Source: Bradyrhizobium canariense
Lineage (GTDB): Bacteria > Pseudomonadota > Alphaproteobacteria > Rhizobiales > Xanthobacteraceae
Direction of reading: 5' to 3'
Assembly (NCBI RefSeq): GCF_018130465.1
Contig: NZ_JAFCKJ010000002.1
Coordinates: forward strand, 744,001-808,000
DNA length: 64,000 bases
The notes below the pieces were generated by a model. That model did no database searches. It saw only the letters and a program-made list of their open reading frames with translations, and was not told where the DNA came from. The position numbers and the translations under genes are program-made. Of this stretch, positions 17,417 through 27,108 are shown one piece after another (position 1 is the stretch's first letter; each line of letters begins with the position of its first letter).

Positions 17417-20064
17417 GACGCGCTCCAAAACCGGGATATTCCGGCGCCGACCTTGCCGAAAGCGATGCGTTTGCGTCGCTCGTATCCGGGCGAGGCCGGT
17501 AGCGCCAAGCGGAGGTCGTTCGAACGATCGAACGCGAGGCGTCCGGGGACGGCAGTGCCTTGCCTGAGCAGGGTAATAGCTTCGTTGATGAACGCCCCGA
17601 TCAGATCGATCGCGCCGTCGAGATCATGGAGCTTCAGGGCAAGCGGTCCGCCCCCCAGGTAGAGCAGCCGCGCGACGATCTGCGGTTCGCCTTCGAGCAA
17701 TTGGCGGCAGGCGAGGCCGTAGAGCGCTCGCTGCAATTCGGATCCTCCGCCGATGACGATCCGCCCGGCGTTCGTGGGCGGCGAACCAGTCTTGTAGTCC
17801 GTAACCCGTGCCGCGGCGAGATCGCGCCGCAGGTCCAAGCGATCGATCGTGCCCCGCAATTTTATGGACGTATTCGGGACGATGACGGATCTCGTCGGAT
17901 CCCAAGGCAATTGACGCGTTGCGACGAATCCGTCGGGCTGTCCAAACGGCACCTCGGTCCAGCTACGCGTCGCTGCTTCGTTAATATCCTTGCGCAACAG
18001 AGCTACCAGCGCCAAGGAAGCGGCAAGATCGACGGTGTTGGCCCAGAGCATTGTTGGGGGGACAGGCCTTTGGAGTGGCCAGGTCTCGCGGACAAACCGG
18101 ACGGCAGCCGCGAGCGCCTCTTCGGTCTCGCCTTCGGATGCCTTCGCATAGCCCGGGTCCGGTTCAAGCGTGTCCACGGCTCGCCGCAACAGCTCGTGAA
18201 CCAGCTTGCCAAAATCCAGGGCGGAGATCGAAAGCGGCTGCTCCCGAACTTCGGGGGCATCCCAGCCTAGTCCGTACCGCCAGACAAAGCCCAACGGGTC
18301 CTGCAGCAGCCGGCGAAGCGAAGTCGCCGATTGAACGCGTTCGATGGCCGCGACGACGAGAGGATGATCCGTGCCGAATTGCCCGTCGTGGGGTGTCAGA
18401 GGTTCGACGTGCCAGTTGCGCCAGCACGACTCCGCTGCGCGGATCCTGTCCACCCCCGCCGCATCGGCTGGCCGCGCCATCAATCGGTCCGCCTCGCTGA
18501 ACGCGTGTTCCGGGATGCGGGCGCGCGACAGGGAGGTCTCCGGCCGACCTTGCAGAAGTGGGCTGCGGCCCACGCGGCTGCCTTGGCTGCTGCGACGGCT
18601 GCGAGACAATACAGCGCTGCCCGTCGCGGCTCGGAGTATCACATTGAAAGCCCTGCGGTCCGCCCGACCGACGGGATCGGCATCGAACTCGTCCGTCGGA
18701 AGAACGTGTCCGGGCAGGACCGGATCCTCGCCGGTGTTTCTCGGCCAGCTTCTGTTGGTGAGACCTAACAGCCGTACATGCGCTCTGGGTGCCGCCGCCA
18801 GGTCACGCGCGGGACACCAGACGATCGAATCGGCAGCATCGGTGTCCGACGTAAGCCGGATGTTGCGAAGCGAAAGTTCGAGCGCATCCGGTGGCGCCGA
18901 GCGGGTCGCAGCTTCCCAGATCTGAAGGGATCGCCCGCGCAGAAACATCTCGGCCGCAGGGCCGGAAGCCGCCGGGCCTCCCGCCAGCGTCTCGAGAACG
19001 GGCAGGACCTCTCGTGCCGAATTGAGCGAACTGTCCTTTAGGATCGCGTCGGCAACTGCGCGCTGCCAATCCTGCACGGTGGACAGGGCCGCGCCTCGCG
19101 GAAGTGCCGCGAGCCACCCCTCAGGCAGTCGATCCAGTCCTAGCCCTTGGCCTCGCGTCAGCGACACGAGCCGACGGACGCGCTTCTGGCTCAAGCCGCG
19201 CATCAGCAGATCGGCGAGCGCGGCGCAGCGCTGGCCGTCGGCGGTGGCAAGCGCCGGAACGCCGTGCGCAAAGTGCACCCGCAGACCCGCCTCGGCCGCC
19301 AGCGCAATGAAGTGATCGTCCCAAGGAGCGGTACTGGTCGACGCAATCGCGATTTCGGAGGGTTTCGCGGCTCCCGATGTGATCAGACGCCGTGCCCAGC
19401 GCAGGCTTTCGACCACCTCGTGGCGAGGATCTGCGCAGGAGACCACGATCGGCTCCGCCGAGCGCGTGGGCGCCGCGATGGGGATGACGTTTCCGGAAAA
19501 CCAGTCGGTTTCGGCATCACGAGGAGCGAACCAATCGATCTCGACGACCATCGCGAGGGCTTCGATCAGGGGGCGCCAGAGCGGTTGAACGAAGGAAAGC
19601 CCCTGCAGATGGACGGCTCCGACGAGCTTCGGCGCGTACTGGACCCCTTGGAGCGCAGCGTCGCGCAGGTCGCGGGTGGTCAGCACCGCGTTCGGCATCA
19701 GCCGTCTGACCCGTTCCTCGATCAGTATCAGTTCGCGGAGCCGGGTACTATCGGCTCTGCGACGAAGGTCGAGATCGGCTTCCCAGAGCTTGCGTAAGGC
19801 GCGGGCGACCGCCCTAGCCGTTCCGGGGAGCCGCCGAACGGGCTCGAGTTCGACGAAGCCGCCTTCGTCGAGCGCGTGCCGGACGGCCGGGTCCAACACC
19901 TCCTTCGTCGCGGGCATGGTGAAACCGCCGGCGAGTCTCGCCGCAAGCTGGGGCAGGCTCAGAATCTGGAGCCCGCATTCGTTCGCGCGCGCGGCATCGG
20001 CGCGGCGCATCTGGGGCGCGATCGAGCCCTCCACCACGACGGTTCGCAACTCGATTCCGCTCAT
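17413..20064 (-). CDS. AddB-like PD-(D/E)XK nuclease/inactive helicase subunit
   Basis: An 883-residue partner of the AddA-like helicase. The opening (IELRTVVVEG, then LQILSLPQLAARLAGGF) has the AddB pattern of a degenerate helicase domain without a clear Walker A. The C-terminal nuclease is clear: LRGTIDRLDL, then VTDYKTGSPP and ELQRALYGLA (D, DYK and Q-Y residues of the RecB nuclease fold). The four cysteines of iron-sulfur AddB enzymes are not obvious. Start 20064 (ATG) or 20073 (GTG). The 323 bp up to the divergent XRE gene hold no gene I can support. Confidence 0.78.
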   Translation of the reverse strand: MSGIELRTVVVEGSIAPQMRRADAARANECGLQILSLPQLAARLAGGFTMPATKEVLDPAVRHALDEGGFVELEPVRRLPGTARAVARALRKLWEADLDLRRRADSTRLRELILIEERVRRLMPNAVLTTRDLRDAALQGVQYAPKLVGAVHLQGLSFVQPLWRPLIEALAMVVEIDWFAPRDAETDWFSGNVIPIAAPTRSAEPIVVSCADPRHEVVESLRWARRLITSGAAKPSEIAIASTSTAPWDDHFIALAAEAGLRVHFAHGVPALATADGQRCAALADLLMRGLSQKRVRRLVSLTRGQGLGLDRLPEGWLAALPRGAALSTVQDWQRAVADAILKDSSLNSAREVLPVLETLAGGPAASGPAAEMFLRGRSLQIWEAATRSAPPDALELSLRNIRLTSDTDAADSIVWCPARDLAAAPRAHVRLLGLTNRSWPRNTGEDPVLPGHVLPTDEFDADPVGRADRRAFNVILRAATGSAVLSRSRRSSQGSRVGRSPLLQGRPETSLSRARIPEHAFSEADRLMARPADAAGVDRIRAAESCWRNWHVEPLTPHDGQFGTDHPLVVAAIERVQSATSLRRLLQDPLGFVWRYGLGWDAPEVREQPLSISALDFGKLVHELLRRAVDTLEPDPGYAKASEGETEEALAAAVRFVRETWPLQRPVPPTMLWANTVDLAASLALVALLRKDINEAATRSWTEVPFGQPDGFVATRQLPWDPTRSVIVPNTSIKLRGTIDRLDLRRDLAAARVTDYKTGSPPTNAGRIVIGGGSELQRALYGLACRQLLEGEPQIVARLLYLGGGPLALKLHDLDGAIDLIGAFINEAITLLRQGTAVPGRLAFDRSNDLRLALPASPGYERRKRIAFGKVGAGISRFWSAS

Positions 20065-20387
20065 TCCGGTCACGGCGCCATCCTCCACCAGCAACGAGAT
20101 TCAAGGATTCGAGGCCAAAGGCAAGCTTTCGAGGCATTGAGAGGCGCGGATCCGCCGGGCGACCAGACCGCTCCCGAGGGGTCGAACTCCTCCGCCGCTA
20201 CCCGGAGCAGATTTGCGCCCGGGCCGCCGCCACGCGTCGATCCCGGGCTCATCCCTTTCGTCGAGGCCAATCGAATCCTTGATTTCGACACCGCCCGGTA
20301 GCCGGCACCGTCGAGACGTGGCAGATAGACCACCGCGGGCCTTCCGGCACCCGGCCGTTCGGGGTTTGAGGGATTCGCGGGGGGCTC

Positions 20388-20648
20388 GTGGCAAGATTCG
20401 AATCCTTTGAAAGAGTACAGGCGCGCGTCAGGACCACGCTTGGCCGCAACGTCCGAGAGCTGAGGCTCGCTGTAGGACTGTCCCAGGGCGAACTCGCCGA
20501 GCGAGCCGGCACCCGTCGGGCGCTCATCAGCGACATCGAGCGCGGCGAGACGAACGCGACGCTCGACACGATCGTGCGGATCGCCCTCGCGCTGCGGGTC
20601 GAGACCCACGAGCTGCTGAAGCGTCCGAACGTCAAGCTTGCCGAATAG
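20388..20648 (+). CDS. XRE family (Cro/C1-type) transcriptional regulator
   Basis: An 86-residue protein, GTG start, that is little more than a helix-turn-helix: VRELRLAVGLSQGELAERAG, then TRRALISDIERGETNATLDT and IVRIALALRVETHELL. This is the classic phage-repressor fold. It is divergent from the addB-like gene and faces the TnsA-like gene and recombinase operon, so it could control either side. A candidate operator lies at 20720-20735. Confidence 0.88.
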   Translation: MARFESFERVQARVRTTLGRNVRELRLAVGLSQGELAERAGTRRALISDIERGETNATLDTIVRIALALRVETHELLKRPNVKLAE

Positions 20649-20705
20649 ACCCGGCTTTCCGCTAGAGATCGCTAGACGTACATCGAAAGATACCTACCGA
20701 TGACG

Positions 20706-20741
20706 TTGACTCGAGTTTAGTACGTTATAGCGTACATAACA
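20706..20741 (+). promoter_or_regulatory. Candidate promoter/operator between XRE gene and TnsA-like gene
   Basis: The stretch holds a perfect inverted repeat GTACG-TTATAG-CGTAC (20720-20735) overlapping a second, GTTAT/ATAAC. A TTGACT hexamer (20706) precedes it. The symmetric half-sites fit a dimeric XRE repressor binding at a promoter for the genes to the right; binding is inference. Confidence 0.4.
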
Positions 20742-20851
20742 TCCCGATGCGGGCGGCACCAATTTGATCACGGCGCCACGAGAAAAGGGAGGCCCCCGAG
20801 AGGAAACGAAGGTCCAAAGGCCCCATTTCAAACCATCAGCAGGAGGGGAGC

Positions 20852-21442
20852 ATGCGCACCCACAGATTCCGTCACCAGGCCGCTCGTACGTTCTTCATCA
20901 ATCCCAAATGCGACATGGCTATAGCCGTGAATCATCCGCTTCTCCTCCATGCTTTGCAGCAGGCCGCACTCGATCGATCCGTGCGGGCGATCCATCAGCA
21001 AGCCGGTCCCGAGATCGATTGTCCACAAGTCTCGCTGGCCGGTGTGGTGCTGGACCGCGTGGACGGGAGTTTCCTTCTTGGGGTGCATGAGCTCCGACCC
21101 GAGCGCAGCGTCGAGGAGGCGGCCAGGCTCGACTTCGTTCTGAAGCGCCACGGGCTTCGCCTGCTCGAACGTGACGCCACGGACATCAGGCAGGAACCGT
21201 TGTTCTCGAACGCACGCCTCGCATGGTCGTTCGCGCGCTATCACGTGCCGATCACCGACAGGTTGAGAATAGCTCTCGCCTTGGAAGACGGCGGTCCTCA
21301 GTCGGTCCTCGAGTTGGAAGAGCGCGCTCGCCCTACGTGCGACACTTTGGCGGCGGTCTGTGCCCTGGCGTGCCAAGATCTGGTCGGGATCAACATCAGC
21401 CGCGATCCGCTGGGACCGAGAACGATCGTATTTGCACGGTAG
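20852..21442 (+). CDS. TnsA-like protein (possible degenerate endonuclease)
   Basis: A 196-residue soluble protein. The opening MRTHRFRHQAARTFFINPK, the central VLDRVDGSFLLGVHELRPER, then RDATDIRQEPLFSNARLAWSFARY and a winged-helix-like end follow the order seen in TnsA-type transposition nucleases (nuclease fold then winged helix). The acidic E...D...Q-x-K catalytic set is not clearly preserved (HELRPER where E-V-K is expected), so it may be structural only. The call rests on pattern reading alone. It lies between the XRE gene and the recombinase operon, which supports a role in mobility. Confidence 0.45.
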   Translation: MRTHRFRHQAARTFFINPKCDMAIAVNHPLLLHALQQAALDRSVRAIHQQAGPEIDCPQVSLAGVVLDRVDGSFLLGVHELRPERSVEEAARLDFVLKRHGLRLLERDATDIRQEPLFSNARLAWSFARYHVPITDRLRIALALEDGGPQSVLELEERARPTCDTLAAVCALACQDLVGINISRDPLGPRTIVFAR

Positions 21443-21597
21443 CGGGCTTAGGGAATCGAGAAGCAGCGCTCGGCCTTGGAGAGAGACATGAATAGCGGCA
21501 CCCTCAATTCCAGAGTGTCCAATGGAGGCACGAGGCGCAGCGATGTGTCCGGTAGCAAGAGACATGGATCGGCAACTCGGGCAATAGGAGCTGTCGC

Positions 21598-21864
21598 ATG
21601 CTTTTGGTGACCATCGAAGTGGTACCCGGGGGCTTCAAACCTATGAGCCGGAAGATCGCATCGATCCGGATTTCAAACCTGTCGAACCTTCATCAAATTT
21701 CGGATTATCACGTCGAAGCCACGGAGAACGCGAATGCCTTGGCAGGCACGCCGCTTCGGACGACGGAATGCATGGTGAGGGACCACAACCGCCGTCAAAG
21801 CGTCTGGGCTCTGCTGAAGCGCGCTTGCGACGAGATCGTCCGAGCCGACCTCGAAAATTCCTGA
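21598..21864 (+). CDS. Small conserved hypothetical protein, 88 residues
   Basis: Starts MLLVTIEVVPGGFKPMSRKI and contains ISNLSNLHQISDYHVEA and a RRQSVWALLKRACDEIV helix. The pattern (beta-strand pair, an ISDY segment, a C-terminal RRxSVWxLL helix) recurs, as I recall it, in small mobile-element-linked proteins of rhizobia, without known function. About 215 bp separate it from the first recombinase; they hold no gene. Confidence 0.6.
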   Translation: MLLVTIEVVPGGFKPMSRKIASIRISNLSNLHQISDYHVEATENANALAGTPLRTTECMVRDHNRRQSVWALLKRACDEIVRADLENS

Positions 21865-22079
21865 CGCCCGGCTCTACCGATCCTCACACTCCAGGCGGGA
21901 GCGCACCGTCACATGCCGCCCCCGACGCGACGGTTTGTTAGGCATGCCCACCATATACCGGGACGTTCGAGTACGCTTCCATCCGGTGCCAATATGGCAT
22001 TTACCTCCATCGTGCGAAAACCTCTGCACCCGCTCTAGTTGAAGAGCGCAAACAGGCTGTTGTTAATCCCAGCTCAACC

Positions 22080-23354
22080 ATGTGCGCAGCTTCCTCTGAA
22101 TTTCACGTCAAGATGGTGCGCTTCGAAAGCGGCGAACTCTTTCCGGCGATCCTGGACCGCAGCGGTGTTCCGCTGCGCGAGCCGGTATTCTTCTTCGAGA
22201 AGGAAAGGCACTTCGCGTTCAACACGTTGGACGCGAAGGCGCGCGTCGTCGCCATGGTGCACGATTTTCTGCAGGAGCGTGGGATCGATCTTCGCGACCG
22301 CGTCCGGCAGGGCCTGCTGCTGCAGGTGCTGGAGGCGACCTCGCTGGGAAAGCGTCTGCGGAGCATCGGTCCTCGAACCGACCTAATTCGGGAGCGGCAG
22401 CAGCAAAAAACGCGGTCGACTCCCAAGATCCCGATCGTCGGCGGGCACGAGTGGTCTCATCGCCGCCGGCGCACCGTGCAGTACTTGAAGTGGTTGTCGG
22501 AAAGGATCTGCGACGAGCTTCGGCTGCCGGTCGCCGAGCGCGAGAGCGTCAAGGCCGAGCTCGCGAAATTGAATGAGCTGCTCGTAGACCAGGCGAAGTC
22601 GATGGCCCAGCCCGTTCTCCCGGCTCTTTCAATGGAGCAGGGCTTCGCGCTGTTGGACGCGATCCTTCCCGACTTGCCGGCGAACCCATTTCCGAGCCAG
22701 CAGTTTCGCAACTTCGTGCTCATCCTGGCCTTTTGGGAAACCGGGCTGAGAAAGTCCGAAATCCTGGGTCTGGAAGTCGGCGATCTCTCGCCGACGGGGT
22801 CGCCGCCTACGCTGAAACTGGTGCGTCGGCCGAACTACAAGAAGGATACCCGGGCCCGGCCTGCGGCCCTGAAGACGATGCCTCGCACGGTGCCAATCAC
22901 GCCGGTTCTTCATGCCTGCCTAGTGCACTACATCAATGAGCACCGTCGCAAGGTCGAGTTCGCGCTCCGGGATCAAGGGGACAAGGCGGGAGTGAAGCGG
23001 TTCAAATCCCACGCATTCATTTTCGTCGGTGCGCGAGGCGCTCCGCTGTCCTGTTCGGGCCTCCAGAAGATCTTCGCGACGTTGGGAATGCGCATTCCCG
23101 AGTTGCCCGCCCAGTTCTCGCCGCACGCGCTTCGGCGGACCTGGAACGACCTGTTCACGGAGCTCTCGGCCGAGCGCCTGGGGCCGCGCGAGACGCAGAT
23201 CCGGGAATATCTGATGGGCTGGGTCCGAGGCAGCCGGCAATCGGCGCACTACGCAATGCGCACCACGCAGCGCCAGGCGGCCGAGGCGGTCCAGCAGTTG
23301 CAGCGCGACTGGGTGGCGCGTTGGAAGGAGACGAAGGAATGCCAGAGGACGTGA
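22080..23354 (+). CDS. Tyrosine recombinase 1 of the recombinase operon
   Basis: A 424-residue site-specific recombinase/integrase. Catalytic residues are visible: Arg I in ETGLRKSEILGL (about residue 224), H-x-x-R in SPHALRRTW (about 348), Trp in LMGWVRGSRQS and the nucleophile in SAHYAMRT (about 390). A long N-terminal region of about 170 residues precedes the catalytic domain. It overlaps the next gene by 16 bp, so all members are likely made together. Together they resemble transposition units of the Tn554, RIT or GMT type. Confidence 0.88.
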   Translation: MCAASSEFHVKMVRFESGELFPAILDRSGVPLREPVFFFEKERHFAFNTLDAKARVVAMVHDFLQERGIDLRDRVRQGLLLQVLEATSLGKRLRSIGPRTDLIRERQQQKTRSTPKIPIVGGHEWSHRRRRTVQYLKWLSERICDELRLPVAERESVKAELAKLNELLVDQAKSMAQPVLPALSMEQGFALLDAILPDLPANPFPSQQFRNFVLILAFWETGLRKSEILGLEVGDLSPTGSPPTLKLVRRPNYKKDTRARPAALKTMPRTVPITPVLHACLVHYINEHRRKVEFALRDQGDKAGVKRFKSHAFIFVGARGAPLSCSGLQKIFATLGMRIPELPAQFSPHALRRTWNDLFTELSAERLGPRETQIREYLMGWVRGSRQSAHYAMRTTQRQAAEAVQQLQRDWVARWKETKECQRT

Positions 23355-24856
23355 TTTTCGACAAGGCGGGTCGTCGCGTGGACTGCTCCGGCGACGTCTG
23401 GCGACTCAATCACGCCGGGCATTCGATCGCGCTGGATTGGACCCGGCTTTCCGGTCTTCCCGAATCCGTCCAGGACGCCGCGCGGTTGTACCTGCGCGAG
23501 CGCATCGCGGACTGGGCACCTCAGACCGTCGAGGGGACCTTCTACATGTATATGTTGCTCGCGAGCTGTCGCTTCTTCTCGACGGACTTCGCCGGCCCGG
23601 TCGAGTTTCGCGCTTTCGATGAACTTCGTGACGACAAAAGGGCAGGAAGCCCGGAATTGACGCGATTCCGCAGGTGGTATCGATGGGCGGCAATTCTCGA
23701 GCTTCCTGCTTTCGACAAGGCCGTATGGCGGCAGTTGGAGACCGTGACGATCGGCGCGAACCCTCAGGGACGTGCGTCGCGCAAGAAGGATCCCGATCGC
23801 GGCCCGCTCACGGACGGCGAGCGTCAGGCGCTGCTGAACATGGCGCTCGACGAACAAACGGAGCTGCCGCTTCCGGAACGCGTCGCGCTTCTGCTCGGCA
23901 TGGGTCTCGGCGCCAACTCCGGGCAATACGCGCTGCTGCGGGCTCAGGACTACTTCACCGAATCCGCGGGCGCGACGACGTATCACTTTCTCATGGTGCC
24001 GAGACAGAAGAAGGGGTTCGTACGGGAGCGCTTCGATTTCAGGCGGCGGACGATCGAACCCGAATTGGCCGGCCCTTTGAGCCGGCTGATCGAAGACAAC
24101 CGCGCGACCGCCGACGAAGTGTACGAGCGCTCCACGGATAAAAAGAGGCCGGACCACGTCGCCGTGCCCGTGTTCATGCGGAACTGGGTGAGAACCGACC
24201 TGACGCCCGCCATGGCCGAGTACGGATTGCACCTGACGCCAGCGGAATTCACAGCCCTGCTGCAAAGCGCCTGCCGACGGTTGAAGGCCAAATCACGATC
24301 CGGGCAGCCCCTGAAGATCAATCAACGGCGGTTTCGAAGCACGTTGGCCACAAATCTCATCATGGACGGGCGCTCCGCACGGCAGGTCGCGGACGCGCTC
24401 GACCATTCTTCAGTCCACCCGCTGAAGCACTACGAGTTCGGGGATCACGCAATGGTACCGAGCCTCGACGAACGCCTGGGTGAGGAGATGAAGCGCATCG
24501 CCGGCGCCTTTCTCGGCACTCTGACGGAAAGATCGGGCGAGGCCGATCGCAACCGGCAGACTTCCAGCCGACGCTCGTTCTTCGACCGGGAACAAGGTTG
24601 CGGCGCGGACCTCGGAAACTGCGGCAACAGCTGCAAATGCGATCTGCCCGCGCCGGTGGCCTGCTACACCTGCCAGCTGTTCGAGCCCTGGATCGACGCC
24701 CCGCACGAACAGCTTCTTATCCAGCTCAGGAGCGAGCGCGACCAGAGGAAGAAGTCCGGACTGCATCCGCGCATCGTCGCCATTCAAGACCGCGCCATCG
24801 CGGCGCTGGAGGACCTCATCGCGAAGATCCGCGCGCGACACGGGGCGGCGGCATGA
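23339..24856 (+). CDS. Tyrosine recombinase 2, catalytic Arg I region altered
   Basis: A 505-residue recombinase-like protein; start 23339 follows AGGAGACGAAGGA. The fold is recognisable, but the first catalytic box reads GMGLGANSGQYALL, without the usual G-x-R, and the H-x-x-R box reads NQRRFRSTL. The end box SVHPLKHYEFGD retains a His and a Tyr. The C-terminus is Cys-rich (GCGADLGNCGNSCKCD, CYTCQLF) and could bind zinc. It may be a weakly catalytic or architectural partner. It overlaps the third recombinase by 4 bp (ATGA). Confidence 0.82.
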   Translation: MPEDVIFDKAGRRVDCSGDVWRLNHAGHSIALDWTRLSGLPESVQDAARLYLRERIADWAPQTVEGTFYMYMLLASCRFFSTDFAGPVEFRAFDELRDDKRAGSPELTRFRRWYRWAAILELPAFDKAVWRQLETVTIGANPQGRASRKKDPDRGPLTDGERQALLNMALDEQTELPLPERVALLLGMGLGANSGQYALLRAQDYFTESAGATTYHFLMVPRQKKGFVRERFDFRRRTIEPELAGPLSRLIEDNRATADEVYERSTDKKRPDHVAVPVFMRNWVRTDLTPAMAEYGLHLTPAEFTALLQSACRRLKAKSRSGQPLKINQRRFRSTLATNLIMDGRSARQVADALDHSSVHPLKHYEFGDHAMVPSLDERLGEEMKRIAGAFLGTLTERSGEADRNRQTSSRRSFFDREQGCGADLGNCGNSCKCDLPAPVACYTCQLFEPWIDAPHEQLLIQLRSERDQRKKSGLHPRIVAIQDRAIAALEDLIAKIRARHGAAA

Positions 24857-27108
24857 CACGGAAAAAGCGGACGAACGGCAAGTTCGTCATCGCCCTAGAC
24901 GGCAAAACGGCCTCGGCCGATCCGCGCGAAAACCTCGAGCGGCTCGCACGAGCCGCGCGCGACAGCCTCAGCTTCGGCGCCGAGCTGCCGTTCGAGGCAG
25001 AGAGCTGGACCATCCGGCAGGAGACCGCGAACAGCAGGGCTGCCACGCTCTGGTTTACTGCCCGCGCAGAGATCTCGGGCCGGGTCGGCCACGATCGGAT
25101 GGCGGAGCCGTTCGCCACGTTCCTCAAGTCCATCATCCGGCTCCGGGAGACGGTTCGACCGGGCGGCGCGCAGCGCCACCTCGCGCTGGTCGATGCCGCG
25201 CGCTATCTCTACCTCCAGCTCGAGCGTCGCGATTACGACCCGGCGCGGCTCGATACGGTCGACTTCCAGCGCGCCGAAATGGCCGCCGTGCGGGAGGCGG
25301 AAGAGGCTGCGACCCGCAAGTCGGAAGAGGCCGGCAAGGGGCGCAGGAGGACCCTATGGACTCCGTTCCTGGTCGGCCAAAATCTCCTGAGGCTCGCCAC
25401 CGTCGTGCGAGACCAGCGTCTGAGCGCGGCATCGATCGACTACGCGCCGAGGACATTACCGCCGGACTATGAGGAGCTGCGCACCGAACAGGCGCCCGAC
25501 GCGGACCGGCTACCGAGCCCGGCGGCACTCGACGCTCTGCCCAAGATCGCCAATGAGGTGCAGGACCCTTCCGACGTTTGCATGATGCGGACCATCGCGC
25601 TGCTGCACTGCGCACCGTGGCGGATCGGCGAGCTGCTCTCCGTCCCCGCGGATTGCGAAGTCCTGGTCACGCCGGAAGGTCAGCCCGCCACGTTCGAGGA
25701 TCTCGACAGCGGCAAACCCGTGCGCTACGGGCTGCGCTACAAGCCCGAGAAGAGCCCGGACGGTACGCCCGACACCAAATGGATTCCGACCGCGGCCATC
25801 CCGCTGGTACGTCGGGCGCTGGAGGACCTCAGAAAGCACTCGGTCGGATCGCGCGAGATCGCGGCGTACATGGAACAGAATCCCGGCCGAGCTTGGCTGC
25901 CGGAGCGTTTCCGCGAACAGGAGCGGCTGTCGATCGACGACGTCGCCGCCATTCTCGATAGATCGCGGAACGCCGCCTACGATTGGCTGCACGCCAACGG
26001 GATACCGATCCGCCGGGTGCACGTCATTACCGGCGAACTCAAACGGAGTTTGTCGTCGAACAGGCACAGCTTCAAGGCCAGCGAAAAAGATCTGAACGAG
26101 CGCGTCCTCACGCTGCGGGCGAAGCATGCGCCGGACGAGATCGAGGTCGACAGCTTGAAAGACACGGTTCGCGTCGGCGACGTCCATCGCTGGCTCAGGA
26201 ACAAGCGGGTCGAGGTGCACGAGGAAAGCGTTTCCCGCGAGGACGTCGAAGGGCGAATCCTGGAGATGAATTGCCTCACTACCGATTTCGAGTGGAAGCT
26301 CTCTGAATCCCTGTTCCTGTTTCCAAAGCTGTTCTTCTGGAGGGAGCGGCCCTTCCGGTCCACCGTCGCGCTCCTGAACAACGACCAGCTTCGCTTCTTC
26401 ATGACCGGCGAGAAGGACGGCGACGCAAAGGGTCGACGCAAATACGGCATCTTCAAACGGATGGGATTCACCGAGCCCGACGGCAAGGACATCCACATCA
26501 CGAGTCATATGTTCCGGCGCTGGCTGGCGACGCTGGCGCTGCAGCGCGAGATGTCCGCCGAGCAGGTACGAATCTGGCTGGGTCACGAGGGCGTGCGGGG
26601 GCAGGGCCCGTACGATGGCCGGACGCCGGTCGAACTGGCCGAGGAGGCTCGGCAGGCCATCCGATCGGGGATGGCGAAAGGCGCGGTCGCCGAGATCGCG
26701 GCAGCCAAGGAGCCGAGGGATAGGGACGCTTTCCTGGAGGCGGTGGTGGCGGCCGTCCACATCACCCAGTATGGCATGTGCGTGCGCGATTGGACTTTCA
26801 GTCCGTGTGAACGACACGGCGCATGCGTGGCCTGCGACAAGCATGCCATCGAGAAGGGCCAGCCGGCCCATCGGGCGGAGATCGCCCGCAGTTTGCGCGA
26901 GAACCAGATGCTCCTGGACCGCGCGATGGCTCAGACGGAGGAAGGGCAGATCGGCGCCGACAAGCACGCCTGGCATCTCTACCGGGAGGTGGCGGTGCTG
27001 GAGGCCACGCTAAGGGTGCACGATGATCCCTCCATCGCGGACGGGACCTTGCATCAGCTCGACGTCGCGGCGGTGCTGGCCGAAGCGGAGAGGGAGGTTC
27101 AGGAATGA
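24853..27108 (+). CDS. Tyrosine recombinase 3, large
   Basis: A 751-residue recombinase, the largest of the set and of TnpB-like size (Tn554 TnpB is about 630). The catalytic set appears complete: Arg I in CAPWRIGELL (about 254), H-x-x-R in SHMFRRWLA (about 551), His in WLGHEGVRG and Tyr in GPYDGRT (about 586). The C-terminal region has a Cys/His cluster (CVRDWTFSPCERHGACVACDKH) like that of recombinase 2. It overlaps both neighbours by 4 bp. Confidence 0.85.
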   Translation: MTRKKRTNGKFVIALDGKTASADPRENLERLARAARDSLSFGAELPFEAESWTIRQETANSRAATLWFTARAEISGRVGHDRMAEPFATFLKSIIRLRETVRPGGAQRHLALVDAARYLYLQLERRDYDPARLDTVDFQRAEMAAVREAEEAATRKSEEAGKGRRRTLWTPFLVGQNLLRLATVVRDQRLSAASIDYAPRTLPPDYEELRTEQAPDADRLPSPAALDALPKIANEVQDPSDVCMMRTIALLHCAPWRIGELLSVPADCEVLVTPEGQPATFEDLDSGKPVRYGLRYKPEKSPDGTPDTKWIPTAAIPLVRRALEDLRKHSVGSREIAAYMEQNPGRAWLPERFREQERLSIDDVAAILDRSRNAAYDWLHANGIPIRRVHVITGELKRSLSSNRHSFKASEKDLNERVLTLRAKHAPDEIEVDSLKDTVRVGDVHRWLRNKRVEVHEESVSREDVEGRILEMNCLTTDFEWKLSESLFLFPKLFFWRERPFRSTVALLNNDQLRFFMTGEKDGDAKGRRKYGIFKRMGFTEPDGKDIHITSHMFRRWLATLALQREMSAEQVRIWLGHEGVRGQGPYDGRTPVELAEEARQAIRSGMAKGAVAEIAAAKEPRDRDAFLEAVVAAVHITQYGMCVRDWTFSPCERHGACVACDKHAIEKGQPAHRAEIARSLRENQMLLDRAMAQTEEGQIGADKHAWHLYREVAVLEATLRVHDDPSIADGTLHQLDVAAVLAEAEREVQE

